A stretch of DNA of 64,000 nucleotides from Roseomonas sp. (GTDB lineage Bacteria; Pseudomonadota; Alphaproteobacteria; Acetobacterales; Acetobacteraceae). A model generated the notes under the pieces. It ran no database searches, had not been told where the DNA came from, and worked only from the letters and a program-made list of their open reading frames with translations. Shown here one piece after another: positions 51,439-59,933 of the stretch (positions are counted from its first letter, which is position 1; each line of letters begins with the position of its first letter). Where the stretch lies: NCBI GenBank assembly GCA_031180725.1, contig JAPSLO010000007.1:1-64000 (forward strand), in the 5' to 3' direction. The position numbers were made by a program, and so were the translations under genes.

Positions 51439-53193
51439 TCAATCCTCGAAGCGCAGCCGGATCTCCGCCTGGCCCTGATTCACACGCTGCTGGATCTCGT
51501 CGGCCAGCCGGCTGACCAGCCACAGGGTGAAGGCCTCCTGCGCCTTCTCGCTGCCCTCCAGATCCGCGGCCTGTGGCCGGCCCGGCGCATCAGGCAGGGA
51601 ATCGCCTGACCAGGTGACGATTGCCTCGACCACATCGTCAGCGTGGCGGGCCTGCACCTGCATCTGTGGCACGCCACGCGCGGCCAGCACCTCCGCCACT
51701 TCCAGAAGGGCGTGGCCCAGGCGCTGCATCGTCTCGCGCCGCGCGCCCCAGCTCCCGCCCAGCGCCTCCACCTGCTCGTCGATGGTGCGTGGCATCACAG
51801 CGTCCAGCTTCAGCGTGAAGCCGGCGCGCCGGCTGATCAGCGGCGCGGTCACCAGGTTCAACGCGACCGCCAGGGCCGCCCCTGCGGTGACAGGCGCGGC
51901 CAGCATTCGCGCCAGCCCGCCATGGAAAAAGGGCAGGTCCAGCAGCGCGGCCATTCCCGCCGTGATGCCAAGCCCCACGGTGAAAGTGCGCCTTGCATCC
52001 AGCATGCGGGAACTCATCAGCTGGCAACCCGTGGCCAGCATGAAGCAGCACACATAGCCCAGCATCGCCGCTTCCACCGGGGCGGGCAGCAGCACCACCA
52101 GCGCCATCAGCTTCGGGCAGCAGGCCAGGAGGAGCAGTAGCAGCGCGGCCAGCACGGTAACACGCCGGGCCAGGATCCGCGTGCCAATGGAAAGGCCGAC
52201 GCAGGCCGAGGAGGTGCCGGGCACCATGCCGCCGAACAGCCCGGCGAGCGACATGGCCAGGCTCTGCGCGATCAGTCCACGCCGGATGGGTGGCGTGTCG
52301 GGCCGCCGCCAGCCGCTGTCGGCGGCGCGCTGGAAGGCCACCAGGTCTCCCGCCCAGGACGCGAAGGAGGCCAGCAGCGCCAGGCCGAAGGCCGGCAGGA
52401 TGCTGGCATCGAAGGCGTCCGGGCTGGGCAACTCCGGCCGCGGAAGGGCGAACCAATCGGCATGGGACAGCAGCTCGGTGTCAGGCGCCAGCCCGATGCC
52501 CGTGGCCAGCGCTGCCAGCGTGCCTAAGACAGCGCCAATCAGCACCGCGAAGCGCGCCACCCCGGCGCCGACCAGCGCAAGCACGATCATCACGCCGAGC
52601 GTGGCAAGTCCCAGCACGGCATCACGCCCCGCCGCAGATGGACCCACCAGCGACTCGAAGGCCCGCGGCAGCAGGCTAATGCCGATCAGGAAGACGACGA
52701 CGCCCGCCACCTCCGTGGGCACCACCGCTTGCATCCGCTTGAGTTGCAGCGCTAGCACCAGGCCCACAAGCCCGGTCACCAATGCGAGCGTTCCGGCGAC
52801 GACGAGATTGGCCCCTGGCGCCGCCAGCAGATAAACGGCGACGAAGACCGGCGAGGGGATCGAGGCGACCGGGTAGCCCGAGCCAAGCGGGCCGCGCGGC
52901 AACGCCTGCAAGAGGCCGGCCAGCGCCACGGCGACGACCGACAGCGACAGGAAGTTCACCACGTCCAGCGCCAGCAGCCCGAAGCCCCGCGCCACCAGTC
53001 CGGGCAGGATCAGGTAGATAGCCTGGATAGCGATCTGCTGCAGGGCCAATGCCAGCGTGGCCAGAGCCGGCGGCGCCTCCTCCAGCCAATAGGCGACCTG
53101 GGGCGGCCGGGCCATCGGCCGGTCCTGCCTTCGCCGGGCGAACCAGCGGCGTAGCCGCCGCGGCAGGTGGTTGCCAGGCAGGCCAACATCCAT
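51439..53193 (-). CDS. NCS2-like permease with degenerate RsbW-like C-terminal domain (second copy)
   Basis: This 584-residue paralogue of the permease at 40518-42251 has the same architecture. The membrane domain (ALALQQIAIQAIYLILPGLV, ALPRGPLGSGYPVASIPSP, LFGGMVPGTSSACVGLSIG, then TRILARRV) is followed by a tail of about 128 residues (RLGHALLEVAEVLAARGVP, DDVVEAIVTWSGDSLP, SEKAQEAFTLWLVSRLAD, ending EIRLRFED). The tail keeps the outline of an RsbW-type ATPase but not its ATP-binding motifs. The two copies flank the RTX gene and converge on it. A start at 53115 (MARPPQVAYWL) is also possible. The Na/Pi-type gene lies 109 bp upstream in the same direction. Confidence 0.85.
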   Translation of the reverse strand: MDVGLPGNHLPRRLRRWFARRRQDRPMARPPQVAYWLEEAPPALATLALALQQIAIQAIYLILPGLVARGFGLLALDVVNFLSLSVVAVALAGLLQALPRGPLGSGYPVASIPSPVFVAVYLLAAPGANLVVAGTLALVTGLVGLVLALQLKRMQAVVPTEVAGVVVFLIGISLLPRAFESLVGPSAAGRDAVLGLATLGVMIVLALVGAGVARFAVLIGAVLGTLAALATGIGLAPDTELLSHADWFALPRPELPSPDAFDASILPAFGLALLASFASWAGDLVAFQRAADSGWRRPDTPPIRRGLIAQSLAMSLAGLFGGMVPGTSSACVGLSIGTRILARRVTVLAALLLLLLACCPKLMALVVLLPAPVEAAMLGYVCCFMLATGCQLMSSRMLDARRTFTVGLGITAGMAALLDLPFFHGGLARMLAAPVTAGAALAVALNLVTAPLISRRAGFTLKLDAVMPRTIDEQVEALGGSWGARRETMQRLGHALLEVAEVLAARGVPQMQVQARHADDVVEAIVTWSGDSLPDAPGRPQAADLEGSEKAQEAFTLWLVSRLADEIQQRVNQGQAEIRLRFED

Positions 53194-53302
53194 GCGGGGC
53201 AGGTTCCTCAGGGTATTGATCGGCCAGTCTGCCCCCGCTCATGGCCCCCCACAAGCGATCCTTACCGATCTGTGGGAAGCGAACACCCCGCCCACGGGCT
53301 GT

Positions 53303-54889
53303 TCAGCGTGGCCCCTCCAGGCCCAGCGCCAGGCGGCGCGTCAGCCAGACGCCGCGCTCGAACAGCGAGGTGCTGCGGAACAGCAGGTCTTGTCCCGCAT
53401 GGCAGAGACCGCCGCCGCCGCCGAGCAGGCGCCGCCGCAGCGCTTCCATCATCTCGGCCCGATCCTCGGTGAGCCCGCGCAGCAGAGAAGGTTCGGCGGC
53501 GGCGGGGTCGCTAGCCAACTCGATTAGCTCCTCCAGCAGCATATGCAGCGCTTCCACCAGCCACGCCTGCAAGGGTGCGAGGGCGTCCAGCTGCCGGCCC
53601 GCCATCACCCCGTCACCGAATTCCGCCAGCGTCTCGCGCAAGGCGGCCAGCAGGGCCACACGGCTTTCCACCGCCACCACGCCCTCCATCACCTCTGGCG
53701 CCGCGCCGCGCTGCCGAAGATCGGCCAGGAAATGCAGAATGGCGCGCTCCAGCGCCGCGGCGCCTTCCAGCAGTTCCTGCCGTGGCACGGATGGGCTGAC
53801 CTCCTCGCGCAGTGGATCCAGCAGGCCCGGCAGGCGCGCCAGCAGCCGATGCTGTTCCCGCCGCACCAGTTCCAGCGCGGTCGCCGGATCCTCCAGGGCG
53901 CCGTCATAGAGATAGGCCGGGCGGGCCATGACCTCCGCCGCGCTCTCAGGGCAGAGCCGCGCCAGCAGCCGCTCAATCACGGGCATCACCGGCAGCGGCA
54001 GCAGCGCGCAGGCAAGCTGGGCGCCCAGGAACAGCAGGCCGATCGCCCGCTCGGGGTCGCCGACGGCCAGAAGCGCCAGCAGCAGGGGCAAGCCTGTCGC
54101 CTCTTCCACCGCGAAGACCAGCAGCAGCAGCGCCACCACCCCGGCGCGAGTCAGTGCCTGGAAGGTCGGCAGCCGGCGGGCGGCGCCGCGCATCCCCATG
54201 CCGGGCAGCAGCACGGCGAGGCCTGAGCCGAGCAGCGCCCCGCAGACGCCCAGTGCCGCCTGCTCTACCCCGATGACCCCGCTGTGCAGCAGAGCAATGG
54301 CCAGGATGGTGACGGTGGAGGCGGACTGCACCGCCAGCCCAAAGGCCAGTGCCACCAGGAATGCTGCTGGAAGCGAGCCCGCGCCCTGCCCCATGAGCGC
54401 CTGCGCCACCGGGCTGGCCGCCAGCGGGCCGGCTCCCGCCTTAAGCAGATCGAGCCCCAGGAACAGCAGCGCCAGCCCGAGCAGCGCACCGAGCACCGGC
54501 TTCATCCGCGCCGTCCGATCCACCCCGAAAGCGCTCAGGAACCCGACCAGCCCGGCCAGCCAGAGCACCATCAGCCGCAGATCCACCGTCGCCAGCAGCA
54601 CCAACCCGGCCGTGCCCACATTCGCGAAGGCCAGCAGCGACAGCGCAGGCCGGACCGGCAGCAGCCCGGCCGTGACCAGCGATGTGATGATGGTGGCCAC
54701 GGCGCTGCTACTCTGCGTCAGGCCGCCCAGAGCGAGGCCGAGGCAGGCAGTGGCCACCGGCCCGCGGGTGGCCATACCCAGTGCGCGGCGCAGCCGCGGT
54801 CCGGCCAGCAGCTGGAGATTGGTGCCGATCGCCCGGATTCCCGTCAGGAACAGGCCTAGCCCCCCGAGCAGCGAGGCAAACGTTTCCAC
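53303..54889 (-). CDS. Na/Pi cotransporter family (NptA/YjbB-like) protein
   Basis: This 528-residue membrane protein has two inverted Na/Pi repeats, each with its signature: LALGGLTQSSSAVATIITSL near 53-72 and ALAFGLAVQSASTVTILAIA further on, and eight or more membrane helices. The C-terminal 200 residues are helical and PhoU-like (QLDALAPLQAWLVEALHMLL). Bacterial members export or exchange phosphate. It lies between the second NCS2-like permease (same strand) and the divergent chemosensory run, separated from the latter by a 169-bp divergent promoter region. Confidence 0.92.
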   Translation of the reverse strand: METFASLLGGLGLFLTGIRAIGTNLQLLAGPRLRRALGMATRGPVATACLGLALGGLTQSSSAVATIITSLVTAGLLPVRPALSLLAFANVGTAGLVLLATVDLRLMVLWLAGLVGFLSAFGVDRTARMKPVLGALLGLALLFLGLDLLKAGAGPLAASPVAQALMGQGAGSLPAAFLVALAFGLAVQSASTVTILAIALLHSGVIGVEQAALGVCGALLGSGLAVLLPGMGMRGAARRLPTFQALTRAGVVALLLLVFAVEEATGLPLLLALLAVGDPERAIGLLFLGAQLACALLPLPVMPVIERLLARLCPESAAEVMARPAYLYDGALEDPATALELVRREQHRLLARLPGLLDPLREEVSPSVPRQELLEGAAALERAILHFLADLRQRGAAPEVMEGVVAVESRVALLAALRETLAEFGDGVMAGRQLDALAPLQAWLVEALHMLLEELIELASDPAAAEPSLLRGLTEDRAEMMEALRRRLLGGGGGLCHAGQDLLFRSTSLFERGVWLTRRLALGLEGPR

Positions 54890-55058
54890 GCGTCAGCTAT
54901 CCCTGGGGTGGCACCATGCCGCCCTCCCTGGCGCCGCCCCTAGTCGGGATCAAGTTGCGCTTCGATGACCGTTTGCTCGGCGGGATATGATGCACCCCGG
55001 GACAAGCGGCCCTGTACGGGCTAGGATTCGGGCGAACGCCAGGTACTGCGGAGACCAC

Positions 55059-55481
55059 GTGCCGCCCGAGCCGCTGAACATGACCATCTCACCGGATACC
55101 GATTCGGTGCCCGGCCTGCTGGATGCCATCGAGTCCTGGTGCGATGCCGCCGGGCTGGGGCCGGGCGTCTCCCACCGCTTGGGCGTAGTGGTGGAGGAAC
55201 TGGCCGCCAACGTCGCGATGCACGGCACCGGCGGCCCGGACGGCGCTACCTTCGTCAGCGTCTCCGTCGCCCAGGATCCAGATGGCATTCGCGCCGTCGT
55301 CGAGGATGACGGCCGCCCCTTCGACCCGCTGACCCAGGCGGCGCCCGATACGGAGGCCACCCTGGAGGACCGCGACGTCGGTGGGCTCGGCCTGCACTTC
55401 GCCCGCGTGATGACGCGCGCCCTGGCCTATGTGCGCGAAGCCGGGCGCAACCGTGTGACCGCCGTGTTCGACGCAGCCTGA
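55059..55481 (+). CDS. RsbW-like ATP-binding (anti-sigma-factor type) protein
   Basis: This stand-alone HATPase of about 140 residues is of the RsbW/SpoIIAB type. It has LGVVVEELAANVAMHGTGG (N-box with Asn), AVVEDDGRPFDPL (G1-like) and DVGGLGLHFARVMTRALAYV (G2-like). A GTG at 55059 is preferred because GGAG lies just upstream and the domain begins before the ATG at 55080. Such proteins phosphorylate or sequester partners, typically STAS-domain antagonists and sigma factors; neither is encoded nearby. It is the first gene of the run leading into cheR (2-bp gap), which suggests it is part of the chemosensory-like pathway. Confidence 0.9.
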   Translation: MPPEPLNMTISPDTDSVPGLLDAIESWCDAAGLGPGVSHRLGVVVEELAANVAMHGTGGPDGATFVSVSVAQDPDGIRAVVEDDGRPFDPLTQAAPDTEATLEDRDVGGLGLHFARVMTRALAYVREAGRNRVTAVFDAA

Positions 55482-55483
55482 GC

Positions 55484-56287
55484 GTGGCAGTTCCTCTTGC
55501 CGCTGGGGCCGCCGCGGATCCTCTCGCGTCGGTGCTGGAAGTCCTGCGCGACCTGGCCGGATTCGCCGATACCGAAGTGCTGCGCGGCCGGCTGCTCCGC
55601 GCCCGCCACCTGCTGGCCCGCCTGGAGATGACCCGCTACGGGCTGGACGAGCCGGGCTGGGCCGCGCTGCTGGACGCCGTGACGGTGCAGGAGACGCGGA
55701 TGTTCCGCGCTGCGCCGCAACTCGAAGCCTTCCGTGCCCGCGCCCTGCCGGGTCTGATTAAACGCGCCCAGGGCCGGCCGCTGAGCCTCGTCTCGGCTGG
55801 CTGCGCGACCGGGGAGGAAGCCTGGACCCTGGCTGTGATCGCCGCGAGCGGCGGGGCGGCGGCCTGGCGCGTGTTAGGGCTCGATCTCTGTCGCCCTGCA
55901 CTGGAAGTGGCGGCGCGCGCCCGCTACCGGCTGGGGCCGCCCGATGCGCTCCGGGAAGTGCCGCCCGCCGACCGCGCCCTGCTGGCCATCGAAGGCGATT
56001 GCTTCGGCCCGGCCGCGGCGCTGCGCCCGCGCGTGGCCTTCCGCCGCGCCAATCTGCTGGAACCCGGGCTGGAGACGGCTTCGGCAGATGCCATCCTGTG
56101 CCGCAACGTGCTGATCTATCTGACGCCGGAGGGAAGGCTGGCGGTCCTGCGGCGGCTGGTGGCGGCGCTGCGCCCAGGCGGGGCGCTCCTGTTGGGCCCG
56201 ACGGATTCACCGCCGGCGGAATTGCGGCTGAAGCCGCTGGGCGGTGACGCAGTGGGCATCTGGCGGCGCGAGGATGACAATGGCTGA
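55484..56287 (+). CDS. cheR: CheR-type protein-glutamate methyltransferase
   Basis: This 267-residue SAM-dependent methyltransferase has the CheR N-terminal helices (YGLDEPGWAALLDAVTVQET, then RMFR with the conserved Arg72) and a catalytic domain with VSAGCATGEEAWTLA (103-117), LGLDLCRPALEVA, and ADAILCRNVLIYLTPEG. It would methylate glutamates of a chemoreceptor. A GTG start at 55484 is used; there is no ATG close by. It has no TPR tail. It follows the RsbW-like gene by 2 bp and overlaps the CheW-domain gene by 8 bases. No chemoreceptor is encoded in the window, so its partner lies elsewhere. Confidence 0.93.
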   Translation: MAVPLAAGAAADPLASVLEVLRDLAGFADTEVLRGRLLRARHLLARLEMTRYGLDEPGWAALLDAVTVQETRMFRAAPQLEAFRARALPGLIKRAQGRPLSLVSAGCATGEEAWTLAVIAASGGAAAWRVLGLDLCRPALEVAARARYRLGPPDALREVPPADRALLAIEGDCFGPAAALRPRVAFRRANLLEPGLETASADAILCRNVLIYLTPEGRLAVLRRLVAALRPGGALLLGPTDSPPAELRLKPLGGDAVGIWRREDDNG

Positions 56288-57524
56288 GCCGCGCGCCCTG
56301 GCTGCCGGCGGGCGCTTCTTCCGCCTGCCTCCGGGCGCCACCGCGCTGCCGCCGGCGCCGCTGCGCCCTCTGCCGCTCGGCATGCCTGGGCTGCTCGGCA
56401 TCGCGTTGCGGGATGGCGAAGCCCTGCCAGTCCTGGCCGCGGCGCCCGGCCTGACCGGCGGCCCCGCCTGGGTGCTGCTGGACAGCGCCGCCGGCCGGCT
56501 GGTGGTGGCCGGCGAGGCATTGACCGAGGAGGCGCCGCCCGAAGCGGAGCCGCTCGCGATTGGCCTGGTTGCCGGAGCGCCAGCGCCCCGCCCTGCCCTC
56601 CCCCCCGTGCTGCCGGCTGAGGGGAGTGGCGGCTGGGCCCTCCCGCCGCGCCACGCGCGGAGCCTGCCTGTCGCCATGGCGGCCGAACTGGGGCCGGTGC
56701 GACTGGTGCTGCCCTTCGCCGCGTTGGAGCATGTGGTGGAGATGCCCCCCCTGCGCCCAGCCCCCGGTGCCGGCCTCGAAGCACAGGGCGGAGGCCCGGC
56801 GCAGCCCCTGACCCTGGGCTTGGCACTGGCCGAGGGCGCGCCGGTGCTGGTGCTGGACCCGGCCCGGCTGGCGGAATTGCCGCCGGTGGCGGAGGCGCCG
56901 ACGCATCTGGCCGTCTTCCGTCATGCCGGCCGGCGGCTCGGGCTGCCCTGCGCCCGGCTCGGGCCGGCCGAGCCCGGGGAAGCGCCGCTGACGCAAAGGC
57001 TGGATGCGCTGCTGCCCACGCTGGGCCCGGCGCCGCTCGGTGCCGCTGCTGCGCCTCCGCCGCCGGAGCCCATGCGGTCTCTTCTGCTCTGCATGGCTGG
57101 CGGCCAGCCTTTCGCCTTACCTGTTGAGGAAGTCGCCGCCGCCATCCCGCCCATTGCTCCCGCCCCGGCGCCAGCCGGCGTGGGCCGGGGAATCTGCGGC
57201 GTGATCGCGCATCGGGGCGAGGTGCTGCCCGTGCTAGATGGCGGGGAGAGACTCGGTCTTCCGCCGGTGCTGCCGCAGGCGGGCGCCGAAGCGCCCATGC
57301 TGCGGCTGACCGGCCCACGACCGGTGGCGCTGGCGGTCAGCCAGGTGACCGGGCTCCGCCAGGTGCCGGAACGCCTGGTGGTGGCCACGGCGGGCGACGG
57401 GCCGGTGGCGGCCGTCGCCGCGCTGCAGGACGGCCCGGTGGTGATCTGCCGCGCCGCGATACTGGGCGATGCGGAAGCCGCGCTCTGGTCCGGCGCGGGG
57501 CTTGGCCTGGGACCCGCCGCATGA
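56280..57524 (+). CDS. Protein with three CheW-like domains (degenerate)
   Basis: This 414-residue protein has three successive CheW-type beta-barrel units. The first (about 10-95) is highly degenerate, and the second (about 135-255) is weak (PVRLVLPFAALEHVVEMPP). The third (about 272-405) is closest to CheW (FALPVEEVAAAIPPIAPAPA, GRGICGVIAHRGEVLPVLDG, VALAVSQVTGLRQVP). CheW normally has one domain and about 150 residues and links receptors to CheA, so this looks like a scaffold specialised for this cluster. The ATG at 56280 overlaps the cheR end, and its stop overlaps cheB by ATGA. Confidence 0.85.
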   Translation: MAEPRALAAGGRFFRLPPGATALPPAPLRPLPLGMPGLLGIALRDGEALPVLAAAPGLTGGPAWVLLDSAAGRLVVAGEALTEEAPPEAEPLAIGLVAGAPAPRPALPPVLPAEGSGGWALPPRHARSLPVAMAAELGPVRLVLPFAALEHVVEMPPLRPAPGAGLEAQGGGPAQPLTLGLALAEGAPVLVLDPARLAELPPVAEAPTHLAVFRHAGRRLGLPCARLGPAEPGEAPLTQRLDALLPTLGPAPLGAAAAPPPPEPMRSLLLCMAGGQPFALPVEEVAAAIPPIAPAPAPAGVGRGICGVIAHRGEVLPVLDGGERLGLPPVLPQAGAEAPMLRLTGPRPVALAVSQVTGLRQVPERLVVATAGDGPVAAVAALQDGPVVICRAAILGDAEAALWSGAGLGLGPAA

Positions 57525-58558
57525 TCCGCGTGCTGGTGGTGGACGACAGCGGCTTCATGCGCCTCGCGCTGCGACGGATCATCGAGGCCGAGGGTGATCT
57601 GCGTGTGGTGGGCGAGGCCGCCGATGGCGAGGCGGGCGTGGAGCAGGCGGCGAAGCTGCGCCCCGATGTGGTAGCGATGGACGTGGAAATGCCACGGCTC
57701 GACGGGCTGGAGGCGACGCGCCGCATCATGGCGCTGCCCGACCCGCCAGCAGTGGTGATGGTCAGCCATCACACGCGGGAAGGCTCGGCCACTGCCCTGG
57801 CGGCGCTGGACCGTGGCGCGGTGGATTATGTCTGCAAGGATACCGATCTGGGTGGCGTGGATCTCGGCATGCTGGATCGCGAGATCCGCGCACGGCTGCG
57901 CCACTGGGCCGGCCAGCGCGCCATGTTGGCGCCAGCGGCGCGCGGCGCGGCGCCGGTGAAGGTCACGCGGGCCACGGGCGGCTGCGACCTGGTGGTGGTC
58001 GGGGCCTCTACCGGCGGGCCGGATGCGCTGGCGGCCTTCCTGGCCGCGGCTGGCCGGCTGCCGGTACCCTGCGTCGTCGCCCAGCACATGCCCGCTGATC
58101 TGGCGCCCGACCTGGCGCAGCACCTGACGCGGCTTTCCGGCGTGCCGGTCGGCGTCGGGGCGGGTGGGGAAAGGCTCATGCCGGGAGAGGTGATCGTGCT
58201 GCCCGGCGGCCGGGACGGCCAAGTGATGCGGCGCGCCGGGCCGGAAGGCGGCTTCACCCTGAAGTTGTCCGGCAGCACGGCCGCGGTGCATCCTTCCGTC
58301 GATCTGCTGTTCCGCTCTGCCGCGCTGTCGGCGCGCCGCGCCCTGGGCGTGGTGCTGACTGGCATGGGACGTGATGGGGAGCAGGGCGCGCGAGCCATGA
58401 CGGAGCGAGACATGCTGGTGCTGGCTCAGACCCCGGAGAGCTGCGTGGTGTCCGGCATGCCGGGCGCAGTGATCGGCGCCGGTCTGGCGCTGGAGACTCA
58501 TGACCCCGCCGGACTCGGGCGCCGCGTCGCCGCCCTGGCCAGGGAACCGCTGCCGTGA
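57521..58558 (+). CDS. cheB: CheB-type response regulator / protein-glutamate methylesterase
   Basis: In this 345-residue CheB the receiver domain has phospho-acceptor Asp54 (VAMDVEMPRLDG), preceded by VVDDSGFMR; after a linker comes the methylesterase with the triad Ser163 (VGASTGGPDAL), His189 (AQHMP) and Asp285 (GMGRDGEQGA). All catalytic residues are intact, so it can demethylate and possibly deamidate receptors. It overlaps the triple-CheW gene by ATGA (57521-57524) and precedes the HPt-receiver gene by 31 bp. Confidence 0.95.
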   Translation: MIRVLVVDDSGFMRLALRRIIEAEGDLRVVGEAADGEAGVEQAAKLRPDVVAMDVEMPRLDGLEATRRIMALPDPPAVVMVSHHTREGSATALAALDRGAVDYVCKDTDLGGVDLGMLDREIRARLRHWAGQRAMLAPAARGAAPVKVTRATGGCDLVVVGASTGGPDALAAFLAAAGRLPVPCVVAQHMPADLAPDLAQHLTRLSGVPVGVGAGGERLMPGEVIVLPGGRDGQVMRRAGPEGGFTLKLSGSTAAVHPSVDLLFRSAALSARRALGVVLTGMGRDGEQGARAMTERDMLVLAQTPESCVVSGMPGAVIGAGLALETHDPAGLGRRVAALAREPLP

Positions 58559-58589
58559 CCCGCCCGCGTCGGGCGGAGGGGTGAGGCGC

Positions 58590-59933
58590 ATGGCCGCACT
58601 GGACCGCGTCCTGCTTGACGCCTTCGTCCCGGAATTCGAGGCCGAGGCGGTGCGCCTGGCCATGGTGCGCGATGCCGCCGGCGCCGCGCGCGCCCTGGAT
58701 CAGTTGCGGTCCATGGCGGGCACGCTGGGTGCAGCCTCTCTCGCACTGCTGGTGGACCGGGCGGCGGAGGCGCTGGACCCGCTGGACCTGCCGGCGCTCT
58801 CCGCCGCGGCGGAGATTCTGGCGCGGCACGCCCGCGCCATCGGCGAGGCCGGCGCGGACCTCCCGCCGCCCTCCCCCGCCGCCCCAGCCCCGGCAGGCGA
58901 AGCGCCCGAAACCGCGCCACTGGACCGCGAATTGCTGGAAGCCTTCGCGCCGGAATTCGACCAGGCCTGCGACAGGCTGGCCGGCGCGGCCGATCTCGCG
59001 GCTGCCACGCGCGCGCTGGAGGCGTTGCGCGCCATGGCGGGCACGGCCGGTCTCGCCTCGCTGCGGACGTTGCTGGAACGCGGCGCGCCGCTGCTGGAAG
59101 CGGGCGACCTGCCGGCCCTGGCTAGGCTTGCCGAGGCGGCGCGCCGGCACGCCGCCCATATCCTCGTCTCCGGCGAGGACCTGCCCCCGCCGGAGCCCGA
59201 GGCGCAACCCGCCGCCGCCCCGCCTGCGCGGCTTGACGCGGAACTGCTTTCCGCCTTCCTGCCGGATTTCATCTCCGGCTGCGCCCGGCTGGCGGAGGCC
59301 ACGAGCGCCGGCACTGCGCGGCGTGCGGCCGATTCGCTCGCCGCCATGGCCTCCACCCTATCCCTCACCTCCCTGGGCGCGATGCTGGCCGCGGCGCCGC
59401 TCGATCCCTTCGACGCCACGGCCCTGCCGGGTCTCGCCGGCGCCCTGCGACGCCAAGCGGAGGCGATCGCGGCGGCGGGGCACGACCTACCCGCGCCCTC
59501 ACCGGCGCGCTGCCGGGTTCTAGTGGTGGATGACAGCCCGCTGATGCGGCGCCTGGTGATCGAGATCATCACTGCCGATACCGATTTCGAGCTGGTGGGC
59601 GAAGCCGCCGATGGCCGCGCGGCACTGACCGCCATGCAGGCCTTGAAGCCGGACCTGACGCTGCTCGACATCGAAATGCCAGAGCTCGACGGAATCGGCG
59701 TGCTGCGTCACTGGGCGCTGCGCGGCGGCGGGGCGGTGGTGGTGGTCTCCTCCGCGGCGCGACCTGGCACGCCGACCGCGATCGAGGCCCGGCGGCTGGG
59801 TGCGGCTGGGATCGTCGGCAAGCCGTCCGGCGCGCTGAGCCCCGACCTGCGCGAGCGCCAGGGTGCGGAGCTGCGCCGCATGGGGCGGCGCGCTGTGGGG
59901 CTGCCCACAGCAGCGGCGGTGGGGGCGGCATGA
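58590..59933 (+). CDS. Three degenerate HPt-like repeats fused to a receiver domain
   Basis: In this 447-residue protein, residues about 3-92, 110-200 and 214-302 are three related helical repeats, each starting LD(R/A)ELL-AF-P-F and ending near a DLP(P/A)P motif. The position that should hold the phosphorylated histidine reads LRSMAGT (Arg40), LRAMAGT (Arg147) and LAAMAST (Ala251), so none can act as a phosphotransfer site. Residues 307-425 are a CheB/CheY-like receiver (VVDDSPLMRRLVIEII, Asp360 in LLDIEMPELDG, Lys411) that looks functional; no methylesterase follows. Placed between cheB and cheA and overlapping cheA by ATGA, it could be a phosphate sink or a scaffold for CheA output. Confidence 0.85.
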   Translation: MAALDRVLLDAFVPEFEAEAVRLAMVRDAAGAARALDQLRSMAGTLGAASLALLVDRAAEALDPLDLPALSAAAEILARHARAIGEAGADLPPPSPAAPAPAGEAPETAPLDRELLEAFAPEFDQACDRLAGAADLAAATRALEALRAMAGTAGLASLRTLLERGAPLLEAGDLPALARLAEAARRHAAHILVSGEDLPPPEPEAQPAAAPPARLDAELLSAFLPDFISGCARLAEATSAGTARRAADSLAAMASTLSLTSLGAMLAAAPLDPFDATALPGLAGALRRQAEAIAAAGHDLPAPSPARCRVLVVDDSPLMRRLVIEIITADTDFELVGEAADGRAALTAMQALKPDLTLLDIEMPELDGIGVLRHWALRGGGAVVVVSSAARPGTPTAIEARRLGAAGIVGKPSGALSPDLRERQGAELRRMGRRAVGLPTAAAVGAA

